The notes under the pieces are model-generated. The model was not told the origin of the DNA. It saw only the letters and a program-made list of their open reading frames with translations, and searched no databases. Both the position numbers and the translations under genes were made by a program. From Roseiarcus sp963765375 (lineage in GTDB: Bacteria > Pseudomonadota > Alphaproteobacteria > Rhizobiales > Beijerinckiaceae): a DNA stretch of 64,000 bases. Every line of letters starts with the position of its first letter. Positions within the stretch are counted from its first letter, which is position 1. Below are positions 16,861 to 26,671 of this stretch, in pieces. The DNA lies in the NCBI GenBank assembly GCA_963765375.1, contig CAVXVZ010000002.1:124001-188000 (forward strand), given 5' to 3'.

Positions 16861-18686
16861 TGAGGCGCTTGGTCATCGCCGCCCTCGTCGCAGCCACGTT
16901 GGTCGGGGCGGGCGCGGCAGGCGGCGCTGCACTCTTCCGCGCCTATCCCGTGCGGACGTCGCTGATCGTCGCCATGACGCGCAATTATCTCCGCTCCTGG
17001 TCTGCGCCGAAGGGCGCGATCACGACTGAGCTGAACCCGGCGTACAGGCGCTCAGCCGCCGCCGCTCCCTCGCTTCTCCCCGCCGCGGCGGACGCCGGCA
17101 ACGGAGAGTGGCCGAGCTACAACCGGACGCTCACCTCGGAGCGCTACGCGCCGCTCGCCGAAATCAACGCAGAGACTGTCGGCAGGCTGAAGGTGCTATG
17201 CACCTACGACACCGGTCAGTACTCGAGCTTCGAGTCCGGCCCGATCATGGTCAAAGGCGCATTGATCGGTGTCACCAGCTCCGACATCTTCTCGCTCGAT
17301 CCGACGAACTGCACTGAGAACTGGCGTACCCGCGAGGACCAGCCGCTCTCGATCCTGTCTGCGATGCGTGGGGTGGCCTACCTGGACGGCATGCTCTACC
17401 GCGGCTCCCAGGACGGGCGCGTGCTCGCGTATGACTTCAACACCGGCAAGCAGATCTGGGCGACGACGATCGCCGACGGGAGCAGGGGCGAGTTTGTCGC
17501 CGCCGCGCCGATTGCCTGGGACGGCCTCGTCTTCATCGGCAACGCCGGCGGCGACGCGAAAGGCGGCAAGGGCCACGTGTTCGCGCTCGACGCCAAGACC
17601 GGCAAGATCGTCTGGGAGTTCTTCCTCGTGCCGAAGACCGAGGGCGACGTCGCGCTCGGACCGCTCGGCGCCACGCCGCTCGACGCCGCGACATGGATGA
17701 ACGCGCCGGGAATTCCAATCAGCGGCGGCGCCACCTGGACGTCCTGTACGCTCGACCCGGCTGCCGGGGAACTGTACGTGCCGGTCGGCAATCCCGGGCC
17801 GGCTTTTGCGAGCGACGTGCGCAAGGGCGACAATCTCTATACCGGTTCGGTCGTCGTGCTCGACGCCAGGACCGGGGCCTACAAGCGCCATTTCAAGCTC
17901 GTGCGCAGGGACTGGCACGACTGGGACGTCGCCAGCGCCCCGAGCCTGATCGAGACGGCGGGCGGCAGGAAGCTCATGGCCGAGGCGCCCAAGGACGGAT
18001 ATCTCTACGGCGTCGATCTCGCCGACAACGCGCTCGTCTACCGTACGCCGGTGACCAAAATCGAGAACATCGACGCGCCGTTCTCAGTCAATACCGATGT
18101 GCGCTTCTGCCCGGGCGCGACCGGCGGCTCGGAGTGGAACGGCCCGGCCTACGACCCGCAGACCAACCTCATCCTCATCGGCGAGACCGAGTGGTGCACG
18201 ACGGTGAGGCTGCAAACCGAGCAGCAGCTAAGGGACGTCCGTACCGGCGGCGTATGGTTCGGGATGGCGACCAGAAACCCGTTTCATATCCTGGGCAGAC
18301 AAGACGACGGACGCGGAACCTGGGCCGGCTGGCTCCACGCCGTCGACGCGGACACCGGCGCCTGGAAGTGGCGGCTGAAGTCCAACTACCCGATCGTGGG
18401 CGGCGTGACGCCGACCGCCGGGGGCCTGGTTTTTTTCGGCGACGTCGGCGGCAATTTCTACGCCCTCGACGCGGCGACCGGGGAGAAGCTGTGGGGCGAG
18501 AAGATCGGCGGCGCGATCGGCGGTGGCGTCATCGTCTACGACGCCGGCGGCGGAGAGAGGATCGCGGTCACGACCGGCCTCACCGGCGTCTCCTGGCCGA
18601 CCGAGGTCGTAACCGGCAAGATCGCGGTGCTCGGCCTTGACGGCGGCGGCGCGAAGAGCCTCGAGGCCGGGAGCGCGAAGCCGTGA
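16857..18686 (+). CDS. Membrane-anchored PQQ-dependent dehydrogenase-like quinoprotein
   Basis: 609-residue protein. The N-terminal hydrophobic segment (LVIAALVAATLVGAGAAGGAALF) acts as signal anchor and places the rest in the periplasm. The body is a PQQ-type beta-propeller: NGEWPSYNRTLTSERYAPLA, repeated tryptophan-docking motifs such as LDAKTGKIVWEF, YDFNTGKQIWATTIADG and LDAATGEKLWGEKIGG, and FKLVRRDWHDWDVASAPSL. It resembles type I quinoprotein alcohol dehydrogenases in fold. I do not see the adjacent Cys-Cys pair typical of methanol dehydrogenase, so the substrate is open. Its stop is 10 bp from the stop of the convergent MBOAT gene. No cytochrome partner gene is adjacent. Confidence 0.87.
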   Translation: MMRRLVIAALVAATLVGAGAAGGAALFRAYPVRTSLIVAMTRNYLRSWSAPKGAITTELNPAYRRSAAAAPSLLPAAADAGNGEWPSYNRTLTSERYAPLAEINAETVGRLKVLCTYDTGQYSSFESGPIMVKGALIGVTSSDIFSLDPTNCTENWRTREDQPLSILSAMRGVAYLDGMLYRGSQDGRVLAYDFNTGKQIWATTIADGSRGEFVAAAPIAWDGLVFIGNAGGDAKGGKGHVFALDAKTGKIVWEFFLVPKTEGDVALGPLGATPLDAATWMNAPGIPISGGATWTSCTLDPAAGELYVPVGNPGPAFASDVRKGDNLYTGSVVVLDARTGAYKRHFKLVRRDWHDWDVASAPSLIETAGGRKLMAEAPKDGYLYGVDLADNALVYRTPVTKIENIDAPFSVNTDVRFCPGATGGSEWNGPAYDPQTNLILIGETEWCTTVRLQTEQQLRDVRTGGVWFGMATRNPFHILGRQDDGRGTWAGWLHAVDADTGAWKWRLKSNYPIVGGVTPTAGGLVFFGDVGGNFYALDAATGEKLWGEKIGGAIGGGVIVYDAGGGERIAVTTGLTGVSWPTEVVTGKIAVLGLDGGGAKSLEAGSAKP

Positions 18687-20495
18687 GATGGCGCGGCTAA
18701 AACTGCCAGTACAGGAACTCGCTCGGGCCGCCGGTGAAGAAAATGGCGACCGCGGCGACGAGAGATATCGCCGCCGCCCATGGCAGCGAGGGTCCCCAGG
18801 CCGGAATTCGAAATCCTCCTAAGAACGCCGCGGTCGAGGCCGGCTTCACGCCGAGGGCCGGCTCATAGGGGGCGAGGATTTCGAGGGTGTTGGGACAGAC
18901 GAGGGCGATGACCAACAGGGCGGTGATCCACATCGCCGCCTGCTTGATATCCGTGCCATAGTCCGCTGCGATCGCCGCTGCGCCGTGCGGCAGCGCGACG
19001 CCGTTCATGCCGAAAACGCCTTTGATGAGATCGATCCCCGACCTGACCGTCGCCGCGCGGAAGAAGAGATTCGCGGCAAAGACGGCGATCAAGGTCAGGA
19101 CGAAACCCACCGGCCTCATGACGTGGACGTAAGCCGCTCGGTTCCTCCAACGATGCGCGGCGTAGACGCGCCAGCCATGATTAATGGTGAGATAAACCCC
19201 GTGCATCAGGCCAAAGATGATGAATCCAAAACCGGCCCCATGCCAAAGCCCGGAGATGAACATGGTTGTGAGCAGCGGAACCGTCAGCAGCGAGACGAAA
19301 GCGCCGAAGGTCGGATTGCGGCCGCTGAATCCGGGCAACCCGCTGTCGGCCCGCCGTCTCGTCAGCCCAAGCACCATCGGATTGTAGAGGTACCCGGTGA
19401 GGAAGCGGGTCAGAGTCATGTGCCAGCGGAGCCAGAAATCGATGATGCTCGAGGCCTTGAGCGGCGAATTGAAGTTGGGCGGCAGCTTGATGCCGAAGAA
19501 CCGGGCGAGTCCGAGCGCCATATCGGTATAGCCGGAAAAGTCGAAATAGAGCTGTAGCGTAAAGCCCGCCGCGGCCAGCCATGCGAGCAGTACCGGCGTC
19601 TGGCCGCCGGCGGCCGAATGCTCGTAGATCGGCGTGATCAGCGGGGCAATGTTGTCGGCCAGCACCGACTTCTTGAACAGACCGAAAAACAACAGCGTCA
19701 GGCCGACCGCGAAGTTCTCCTTGTCGAAGCGGCAGGTCGCGGTGGCGAACTGCGGCATCATCTCCCGGAAATGGACGATCGGCCCGGCGATCAGCTGGGG
19801 GAAGAAAAGAACGAAGGTGCAATATTCGCGAAACGTGAAGGTTTTGACCCGCCCGGCGTGCACGTCGATCAGGAAGGCGATCTTCTGGAAAGTGATGAAC
19901 GAGATCCCGAGCGGCAGAATGATGTGAAGCAGAATGAGGTTGGCGCCAAAGACGTCGTTGATCGTTCCGTAGACGAAGTCGACATATTTGAAAACGCCAA
20001 GAAAGGCGACATTGAACAGGATGCCGCCGATGAGAACCGCCCGCGACAGGCCGGGCTGGTCGCCACGCTGGCCGAGCCGCAGCAGGAACGAAGCAACAAG
20101 GTAATTGACGATGACCGACGGCCCGATGATGAGCACGTTGAGGGCAGGGCTGTTCAACGCTCTGTACTGAGTCCCAAATGCAACACGATTCAACGTTCTG
20201 AGGCGCAACGGGAGGTGGAGGATTCCGTGGGCGGAAAAAGTCTGAATCTGTGTGAGGCGACCGAATCATTCGGGGGTCGCCTTGAAGTCGTTCGAACCTC
20301 TTCTTTCGCTCTTTGGGACGATTCCCGACCCGCGTCGCGCCGAGGGCAAACTCTATCCGTTACCTCACGTGCTGTTGTTCTCCGTTTTCGCCATGGTGAG
20401 CGGCGCCAATTCCTATCGCGGCATCCGCACTTACCTCAAGGTGCATCGGCAAAGGCTGAACAAAGCCTTCGCGATCAAGTGGAAGAGGCCGCCGG

Positions 20496-21702
20496 GAGGC
20501 TTATCCCGTTGTCCCAGGTTCGTCTATATGTAGTGGATGCACCGGTTTGATGGGTTGGTTTGGGTCAGCGCCGAGCGCTGGCGGCGCACCGTCCTGTCGC
20601 ATTCCGGTGGCGGTCTTGCGGCGGCGCGGCCTCCGCCTGATCGTTTGGACGCCCTTTCGAGGATTGTCTCGTTTGACGATGTCCCAGTAGCTCGCAGGCG
20701 CATGATGTGCGGCCAGCCCGAGCAAGGCTTCGAACGAAACGTGCCGGTGGAAGCGGCGATTGTAGCGAAAGACGAATTCATTGAGATAGGTGTCGACATG
20801 CGTGCGGCGCAGGCCATGATACGTGCCCAGGCCCCATCGCTTCATCAATGAGAAGGCTCGGTGGATCCAGGGCAAGACAACATGTCCCGACATTTTTCCG
20901 ACAATGCGCGGATCGTGCCGGTAGTCGGTTAATCCAGGATAGGACGCGTGGCCGTCGGTGAGGAGCGTGGCTCCACGCTTCACGTTGGCTCTCACGAAAG
21001 CCTCGATCGACGCCGCGGAATTGTCGGCGATCATAGCGAGGCGTATTCGGCCGGAGCGCGTATCGAGATATTTGGCGTGCTTGCGTCGCGGCTTGGGCTG
21101 GTTGGTGTCGCGATCAATCACCTCGACGGCCCCGGCGACGAGGATTTTGCCGGCATTGTCGCGCTCGAAAAAGGCTTCGCCTTCGCGGAAGGGAATTTCC
21201 GCCTGATCGACTTCGACGACGCCCTCCAAGGGATCGCGATCCGGGTCGACCATCGACCGGCGCAATTTCTGCGTCAGCAGCCAAGCGGTCTTGTAAGTGA
21301 CGCCGAGTTGATCCTCCAATTGCCGCGCCGACATGCCGTTGGAATGTGTCGCCATGAGATGTGCCGCCCAGAACCACGAGGTCAGCGGCAGCTTGGAACG
21401 ATGCATCACCGTTCCCGCCGTGGCCGAAGTCTGTCGACCGCAATCGAGGCATTCGTATGTGTAAGCCCGGCTCTTCAGCGCCGCGGCGCGTTGCTCGCCA
21501 CAGCCGGGACAGACAAAACCCTTCGACCAACGCCGCTTCAACAAAAAGGCGGCGCAGCTCGTCTCGTCGGGAAACGTCTCTTGAAACTGCGAAAGCGATC
21601 GGCCTTTGGCCATTGCGCGCCCCGTCGCGGTCGCCTCGAACAGCGACTCAACTACGCCCGCATACCACATCTAGGGCCACCTGGGACAGCGGGATAAGCC
21701 TC
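20496..21702. mobile_element. IS1595-family element, copy A (nested in ISAs1)
   Basis: 1207 bp with terminal inverted repeats GAGGCTTATCCCG(T/C)TGTCCCAGG, the same length as copy B at 22838-24044. It is inserted in the ISAs1 transposase gene. The left flank is GCCGCCGG and the right flank GCCCGGCG. Against the uninterrupted sequence in ISAs1 copy 2, the right side is an 8-bp duplication that has lost two bases. The element is in inverse orientation to copy B, 1.1 kb away. Confidence 0.93.
20501..21613 (-). CDS. IS1595-family (ISXO2-like) transposase, copy A
   Basis: 370-residue transposase starting MAKGRSLSQFQETFPDETSC; an upstream in-frame start would add 19 residues. The N-terminal zinc ribbon has FVCPGCGEQRAAAL and YECLDCGRQTSATAG. 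The helix-turn-helix part reads LPLTSWFWAAHLMATHSNG and QLGVTYKTAWLLTQKL. The ISXO2-like DDE domain has GVVEVDQAEIPF, ATLLTDGHASYPGL and RRTHVDTYLNEFVFRYNRRF. The frame is intact and it retains the family's R-Y-N-R stretch where copy B reads R-D-N-R, so of the two this one is more likely to be active. Confidence 0.93.
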   Translation of the reverse strand: MAKGRSLSQFQETFPDETSCAAFLLKRRWSKGFVCPGCGEQRAAALKSRAYTYECLDCGRQTSATAGTVMHRSKLPLTSWFWAAHLMATHSNGMSARQLEDQLGVTYKTAWLLTQKLRRSMVDPDRDPLEGVVEVDQAEIPFREGEAFFERDNAGKILVAGAVEVIDRDTNQPKPRRKHAKYLDTRSGRIRLAMIADNSAASIEAFVRANVKRGATLLTDGHASYPGLTDYRHDPRIVGKMSGHVVLPWIHRAFSLMKRWGLGTYHGLRRTHVDTYLNEFVFRYNRRFHRHVSFEALLGLAAHHAPASYWDIVKRDNPRKGVQTIRRRPRRRKTATGMRQDGAPPALGADPNQPIKPVHPLHIDEPGTTG

Positions 21703-22837
21703 GCCCGGCGCATACCGCGATCCGCTATATTTTGCAGGGGCTGAGCCCGGCCGATGTCGAAAAGGTCTTCCGTGACCACGCCGCGAACTTCGAATCTCGC
21801 TCCGGCGAGCGCCCAGACGCGCGTCATCGCGTTCGACGGCAAGACGCTGAAGGGCAGTTTCGACAACTTCAACGACGCCAAGGCAAGGCAGTTGCTTAGC
21901 GCGTTCGCGGTCGATACGGCGCTGGTTCTCGCCCACATCGAAATCGATGAAAAATCCAACGAGATCCCCGCCGCGCAGAAGCTGATGGAGGAACTCCACT
22001 TGGCGGGCCATATCGTCACCTGCGACGCCATGCATTGCCAAAAAAAACTTTCGAAGCCGCCGCCGTCGCCAACGCACATCTGATCGTCCAGCTCAAGGAG
22101 AACCAGCCGATCCTCTGGCAGAAGGTCGAGGCCGTCTGCGCCACGGCCAAGCCCCAGTCGAGCGTGCAGACCGTGGACCAGAAACGGCGCAACCGCCACG
22201 AAACCCGAGCCATCGCGGTGTTCACCGCCGCGCCCGCCGTCGCAGGAACGGAATGGGAGCCCCATGTCGCCGCCATCATCAAGGTCGAGCGCGCGATCAA
22301 CGTCCGGCAGCCCGCCACCGGCCTCTGGAAGCCCTCGTCCGAAATCTCCTTCTATCTCTCCGGCCGTCCTGTGACCGCAAACCTCGCCGCGCACGCCATC
22401 CGCAAGCACTGGGGAATTGAGAACAAATCCCACTACACGCGCGACGTCACTTTCCGCGAAGATGCCTCGCGCATTCGAACCAATCCTGGAATTGTCGCAA
22501 GACTCAGGAGCATTGCGTACAATATCCTGCGCTGCAACCAATCCAACTCAATCCCTCAAGACCGCTTCGCCACCGCTCTCGGAGGCCTCAAATCAATATT
22601 CTCCATGACGTTCAGTAGAGAGCGTTGAACAGCCCTGACGTTGAGGGGCCGCCACCAGCCGTAGAACACCAACGACGTAAGAATGAGCCATAGGATCGCC
22701 CATTGTCGCGAGACGCGGCCAAGAAGATAGAACCCGAGCAGCGTCGCGGGCAGAAACACGTACAGGAATTCAAAGGAGTTGAAGAGCATTTCGCCTGGTC
22801 CTGCTGAGCATATTCAGGAGAGGAACGAAGACGCGAC

Positions 22838-24044
22838 GAGGCTTATCCCGCTGTCCCAGGTGGCCCTAGATGTGGTATGCGGGCGTAGTTGAGTTGCTGT
22901 TCGAGGCGACCGCGACGGGGCGCGCAATGGCCAAAGGCCGATCGCTTTCGCAGTTTCAAGAGACGTTTCCCGACGAGACGAGCTGCGCCGCCTTTTTGTT
23001 GAAGCGGCGTTGGTCGAAGGGTTTTGTCTGTCCCGGCTGTGGCGAGCAACGCGCCGCGGCGCTGAAGAGCCGGGCTTACACATACGAATGCCTCGATTGC
23101 GGTCGACAGACTTCGGCCACGGCGGGAACGGTGATGCATCGTTCCAAGCTGCCGCTGACCTCGTGGTTCTGGGCGGCACATCTCATGGCGACACATTCCA
23201 ACGGCATGTCGGCGCGGCAATTGGAGGATCAACTCGGCGTCACTTACAAGACCGCTTGGCTGCTGACGCAGAAATTGCGCCGGTCGATGGTCGACCCGGA
23301 TCGCGATCCCTTGGAGGGCGTCGTCGAAGTCGATCAGGCGGAAATTCCCTTCCGCGAAGGCGAAGCCTTTTTCGAGCGCGACAATGCCGGCAAAATCCTC
23401 GTCGCCGGGGCCGTCGAGGTGATTGATCGCGACACCAACCAGCCCAAGCCGCGACGCAAGCACGCCAAATATCTCGATACGCGCTCCGGCCGAATACGCC
23501 TCGCTATGATCGCCGACAATTCCGCGGCGTCGATCGAGGCTTTCGTGAGAGCCAACGTGAAGCGTGGAGCCACGCTCCTCACCGACGGCCACGCGTCCTA
23601 TCCTGGATTAACCGACTACCGGCACGATCCGCGCATTGTCGGAAAAATGTCGGGACATGTTGTCTTGCCCTGGATCCACCGAGCCTTCTCATTGATGAAG
23701 CGATGGGGCCTGGGCACGTATCATGGCCTGCGCCGCACGCATGTCGACACCTATCTCAATGAATTCGTCTTTCGCGACAATCGCCGCTTCCACCGGCACG
23801 TTTCGTTCGAAGCCTTGCTCGGGCTGGCCGCACATCATGCGCCTGCGAGCTACTGGGACATCGTCAAACGAGACAATCCTCGAAAGGGCGTCCAAACGAT
23901 CAGGCGGAGGCCGCGCCGCCGCAAGACCGCCACCGGAATGCGACAGGACGGTGCGCCGCCAGCGCTCGGCGCTGACCCAAACCAACCCATCAAACCGGTG
24001 CATCCACTACATATAGACGAACCTGGGACAACGGGATAAGCCTC
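22838..24044. mobile_element. IS1595-family element, copy B
   Basis: 1207 bp, bounded by inverted repeats GAGGCTTATCCCG...CGGGATAAGCCTC and flanked on both sides by a perfect 8-bp duplication GACGCGAC (22830-22837 and 24045-24052). It lies between the acyl carrier protein gene (24115-24357) and the start of the MBOAT gene (22789), so it breaks what was probably one transcript. It is nearly identical to copy A and in the opposite orientation. Confidence 0.95.
22927..24039 (+). CDS. IS1595-family (ISXO2-like) transposase, copy B
   Basis: 370 residues and nearly identical to copy A. The differences I see at protein level are Leu for Ser just upstream of the chosen start, and Asp for Tyr in NEFVFRDNRRF. 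That Tyr-to-Asp change is in the conserved C-terminal helix of the catalytic domain, close to the third acidic residue, and could impair activity. The zinc ribbon, helix-turn-helix and the first two catalytic aspartates are unchanged. Confidence 0.93.
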   Translation: MAKGRSLSQFQETFPDETSCAAFLLKRRWSKGFVCPGCGEQRAAALKSRAYTYECLDCGRQTSATAGTVMHRSKLPLTSWFWAAHLMATHSNGMSARQLEDQLGVTYKTAWLLTQKLRRSMVDPDRDPLEGVVEVDQAEIPFREGEAFFERDNAGKILVAGAVEVIDRDTNQPKPRRKHAKYLDTRSGRIRLAMIADNSAASIEAFVRANVKRGATLLTDGHASYPGLTDYRHDPRIVGKMSGHVVLPWIHRAFSLMKRWGLGTYHGLRRTHVDTYLNEFVFRDNRRFHRHVSFEALLGLAAHHAPASYWDIVKRDNPRKGVQTIRRRPRRRKTATGMRQDGAPPALGADPNQPIKPVHPLHIDEPGTTG

Positions 24045-24114
24045 GACGCGACGGTCGCGGCTCAGTTCGCCGGCGGGCCGCGACCGGAGTGCGCGTCCGC
24101 CTGTCCGAGCAAGG

Positions 24115-24357
24115 TCAAGCCAGCATCTTTTGCGTTTCTTTGACGATTGCGCCGACGTTGGGGAACGACGCGATATCGCCTACCTTAAACCTTACCCCGA
24201 ATTCACGTTCAACCGCAACGATGAAGTTGACGTAATTGAAGGAATCCCAGTTCGGGACGTTCTCCCGCTCGGTATCCATCGTCAACTCGATCAAATCGTC
24301 ATATAGTAGATCGCGAAGAATGCGGGTGAATTTGGCCAGTATTTCTTGATCGGTCAT
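24115..24357 (-). CDS. Acyl carrier protein, paired with the interrupted MBOAT gene
   Basis: 80-residue acyl carrier protein. It carries acyl groups on a 4'-phosphopantetheine arm. The attachment serine is in NVPNWDSFNYVNFIVAVERE, the DS(L/F) motif at the start of helix 2, followed by FGVRFKVGDIASFPNVGAIV. ATG at 24357 gives MTDQEILAKFTRILRDLL. A short open frame upstream on the same strand ends in a TGA that overlaps this ATG. The gene is first in a minus-strand unit with the MBOAT gene, now separated from it by IS1595 copy B. It likely delivers the acyl donor for the MBOAT reaction (inference). Confidence 0.9.
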   Translation of the reverse strand: MTDQEILAKFTRILRDLLYDDLIELTMDTERENVPNWDSFNYVNFIVAVEREFGVRFKVGDIASFPNVGAIVKETQKMLA

Positions 24358-24875
24358 CCTGCTGCCCTTGCGCGACAATACGAATTTTCAGAGCGACGAA
24401 CCCAGGCAGGGCCGATAACGCATGCGTCGAACTCATTGACACGCCAAAGATCGACCTCGGCGAGGTCGCGCTCCGATAGAGCTCCTGATCGCGTCCGTTC
24501 ATGGGCGTCGGACGCAAATCCGCACCCGCACCAGCGCGCCACGCCCATTCGCCGCCTCGACCACAATGGTATCTATTGCGACGGCGGCGTCACGGTCAAT
24601 CTCATCCCGAGCGGTAGCCTCATCGTTCGGAATTAACGAAGACATCCGCCGGGCGACGACGTTCGAAGCGCCGTCGGGTCGACGGAACTTTTGGGTTGAC
24701 GAATGGAGGCCGTGACGGCAGAGAAGCAGCCGGCAATCTGCCGGCGGCGTGGACGGGGAACGCGCGTGTCGCCTCTTGCGCCAAGCGCCGCCTTTCAGCG
24801 ACAAGGCGGCGGAATCGTTTTGTCGCGCCAATAACATACTATTTGTCTGATCCGAATGCAGCAGGGCATGACGCC
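24358..24875. other. 518-bp divergent region between two acylation gene sets
   Basis: Lies between the minus-strand ACP gene and the plus-strand FkbH-like gene. It should hold both promoters. On the minus strand a frame ending WRVNEFDACVIGPAWVRRSE then NSYCRARAAG and a TGA that overlaps the ACP start (ATGA) could be the end of a lost gene. It has no recognisable domain and is broken further upstream. I support no gene here. Confidence 0.45.
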
Positions 24876-26656
24876 ATGAAGCATGCAATGGTTTCGCTGG
24901 ACTATTTTGCCCTCGCCAAAGAGGCAAGAGCCCTTAATACCGCGGAAGCCGCGAAGGTCGTGCGTATTGCCCTGTTGGCGGACTGCGCCACCCAGCACCT
25001 GACGGGCATCATGCGCGCCATCGCGGCCCGGGATAACGTGCGGGCCGAGATTTACGAGGGCAATTACGACGGAATCGACCTTGAAATCCTCGATCCGAAT
25101 TCCGCGCTGTACGCCTTCGCTCCGCAATATGTCGCCATCCTGTTATCGAGCGAAAAACTGAAAGCGCGTCTTTACGCCAGCGACAACCGGCGTACGTTCG
25201 CCGACGACGCTGTGGGCCGACTGGAAAACCTCTGGACTTCATTGCGGGCGCAAAGCCAGGCGACGATCGTTCAAAGCACCTTCGTGCTGCCGAGCGAGCG
25301 CGCCTTTGGCAACTACGAGCTCAAGGTCGCCGATTCGGTCGGCTCGATCTTCGCCGAGATCAACTACCGACTGGCCGCGAAGGCCCGCGATGGCCAAGAA
25401 CGTCCTGTTGAACGATGTCGATTTTCTCGCGGCGTCGATTGGACGTGCTCAGTGGCTCGACGCCGCGGATGTGGAACATGGCGAAAACGCCGTGCCGGCT
25501 CGAGCACCTGCCGCGGTTGGCGCAATCGCTGCTCGACACCGTGTTCGCCGGCCTCGGGCATGTTCGTCAAATGCGTGGTGCTGGACCTGGACAACACGCT
25601 CTGGGGAGGCGTGATCGGCGATGACGGGCTCGAGGGCATCGCGCTCGGGGAGTTCGACGAGGGCGAGGCGTTCGTCGCCTTCCAGCAGTTCATTCGGGAA
25701 CTTAAACGGCGCGGGATCATCCTCGCCGTGGTCAGCAAGAACGAGCACGCGAACGCTGTGCTGCCGTTCCGCGAGCATCCTCACATGGTGCTGAAGGAGG
25801 AGGATATCTCGGTGTTCGTCGCGAACTGGGACAACAAGGCCGACAACATTCGGCAAGTCCAGAAGACGCTGAATATCGGCTTCGATTCGCTCGTGTTTCT
25901 CGACGACAATCCCTTCGAGCGCAACATCGTGCGCGAATTCGTGCCGGAGGTCATCGTGCCGGAACTGCCGGAGGACCCGTCGCTCTTATCTACAGACCCT
26001 TGCGGGTCTGAACCTGTTTGAGACCGCATCTTTCTCCGCAAGCGGACCTGCAACGGGGCGACCAATATCGGGAGGAAACCCAGCGCGAGCTGACCAAGAC
26101 GCAGTTCACCAACATCAACGACTATCTGATCTCGCTTGCGTATGGAGATCAGGCTCGAGCGTTTCAATGCTTTCAATCTGCCGCGTATCGCCCAGCTCAT
26201 CCAGCGCAGCAACCAGTTCAATCTGATGACGCGGCGCTATCGGCGAGGCGGCATGCGAGGCGATGATGACGGATCAATCGGTTCGCGCCATTGACGCTGA
26301 GGCTCGCCGACAAATTCGGCGATTACGGCCTGATTTCGGTTGTTATTCTCAAGCCTGCGGGCGACGATGCTCGAAATCGACGAATATCTGATGAGTTGCC
26401 GGGTTTTGCAGCGCGGCGTCGAAAGCTTCACGATGAACAACATCTTTTCCTATGCCAGGAGCGATTGGGCGCGAAGCGAGTCGTCGGTCACTACCTTCCG
26501 ACGGCAAGAAAAACGACATGGTCAAAGGCTTTTTCAAGAGCTTCGGCTTCGAGAAGATCGGAGACGGCGAACGGCGGCGCTTCCCAATGGGCGCTCGCCG
26601 TCGACGCGTATCAGCCGCGCGAGACATTCATGACGCCGGTCGTCAACGAGCTGTGA
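24876..26656 (+). pseudogene. FkbH-like HAD-IIIC phosphatase/glyceryl-ACP synthase-like protein, many frameshifts
   Basis: FkbH-type proteins dephosphorylate 1,3-bisphosphoglycerate and load glycerate onto an acyl carrier protein; related ones occur in polysaccharide acylation loci. The start MKHAMVSLDYFALAKEARAL leads into an N-terminal SGNH-like domain, then the HAD core FVKCVVLDLDNTLWGGVIGD with both catalytic aspartates, GIILAVVSKNEHANA, and LVFLDDNPFERNIVREFVPE. The C-terminal acyltransferase-like part is readable as TQRELTKTQFTNINDYLISL, MEIRLERFNAFNLPRIAQLI, MLEIDEYLMSCRVLQRGVES and MVKGFFKSFGFEKIGDGE. At least six frame changes occur (near 25390, 25460, 25560, 25990, 26140, 26260-26370 and 26510). 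Order and content match one complete gene. Confidence 0.85.
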
Positions 26657-26671
26657 GCTGAGGGGGTGGGA

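Larger units (their letters stand above)
20252..22628 (+). pseudogene. ISAs1-family transposase, interrupted
   Basis: A DDE transposase of the ISAs1 family, readable in pieces. The N-terminus LKSFEPLLSLFGTIPDPRRA to AIKWKRPPG runs up to the nested element at 20495. After 21702 the frame resumes with RVIAFDGKTLKGSFDNFNDA (first catalytic Asp), VTCDAMHCQKK (second Asp), and HWGIENKSHYTRDVTFREDA (Glu). Compared with copy 2 there is one extra base near 21793 (AACTTCGAATC against AACTTGAATC), which adds a frameshift. The A8 run at 22040-22047 requires a -1 shift, as in copy 2. This copy cannot make an active protein. Confidence 0.93.
20145..22637. mobile_element. ISAs1-family element, copy 1, interrupted by an IS1595-family element
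   Basis: Ends are inverted repeats beginning CAGGGCTGTTCAACGCTCT; 10-bp direct repeats ACGTTGAGGG flank it at 20135-20144 and 22638-22647. Without the nested element it is about 1280 bp, the size of copy 2 at 37502-38780. It splits the MBOAT gene. Its own transposase gene is split by the IS1595 copy at 20496-21702. Confidence 0.95.
18697..22789 (-). pseudogene. MBOAT family O-acyltransferase split by an ISAs1-family insertion
   Basis: MBOAT proteins of the AlgI/DltB kind move acyl groups across or at the inner membrane onto polysaccharide or other acceptors. The N-terminal piece (22638-22789, MLFNSFEFLYVFLPATLLGF then FYGWWRPLNV) and the C-terminal piece (18697-20144, LIIGPSVIVNYLVASFLL to the end) are separated by an inserted element with a 10-bp target duplication ACGTTGAGGG. 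Removing the insert and one duplicate leaves 1590 bases, exactly 530 codons, in frame across RPLNV-LIIGP. The core shows LPLGISFITFQKIAFLIDVH, FPQLIAGPIVHFREM, FDFSGYTDMALGLARFFGI, and the catalytic His in FISGLWHGAGFGFIIFG. Apart from the insertion the gene is intact, so inactivation looks recent. Confidence 0.93.

Noticed and set aside
16857..18686. Methanol dehydrogenase large subunit
   Set aside because: The protein has the quinoprotein propeller, but I do not see the adjacent cysteine pair of methanol dehydrogenases, and no mxa/xox accessory genes are near.
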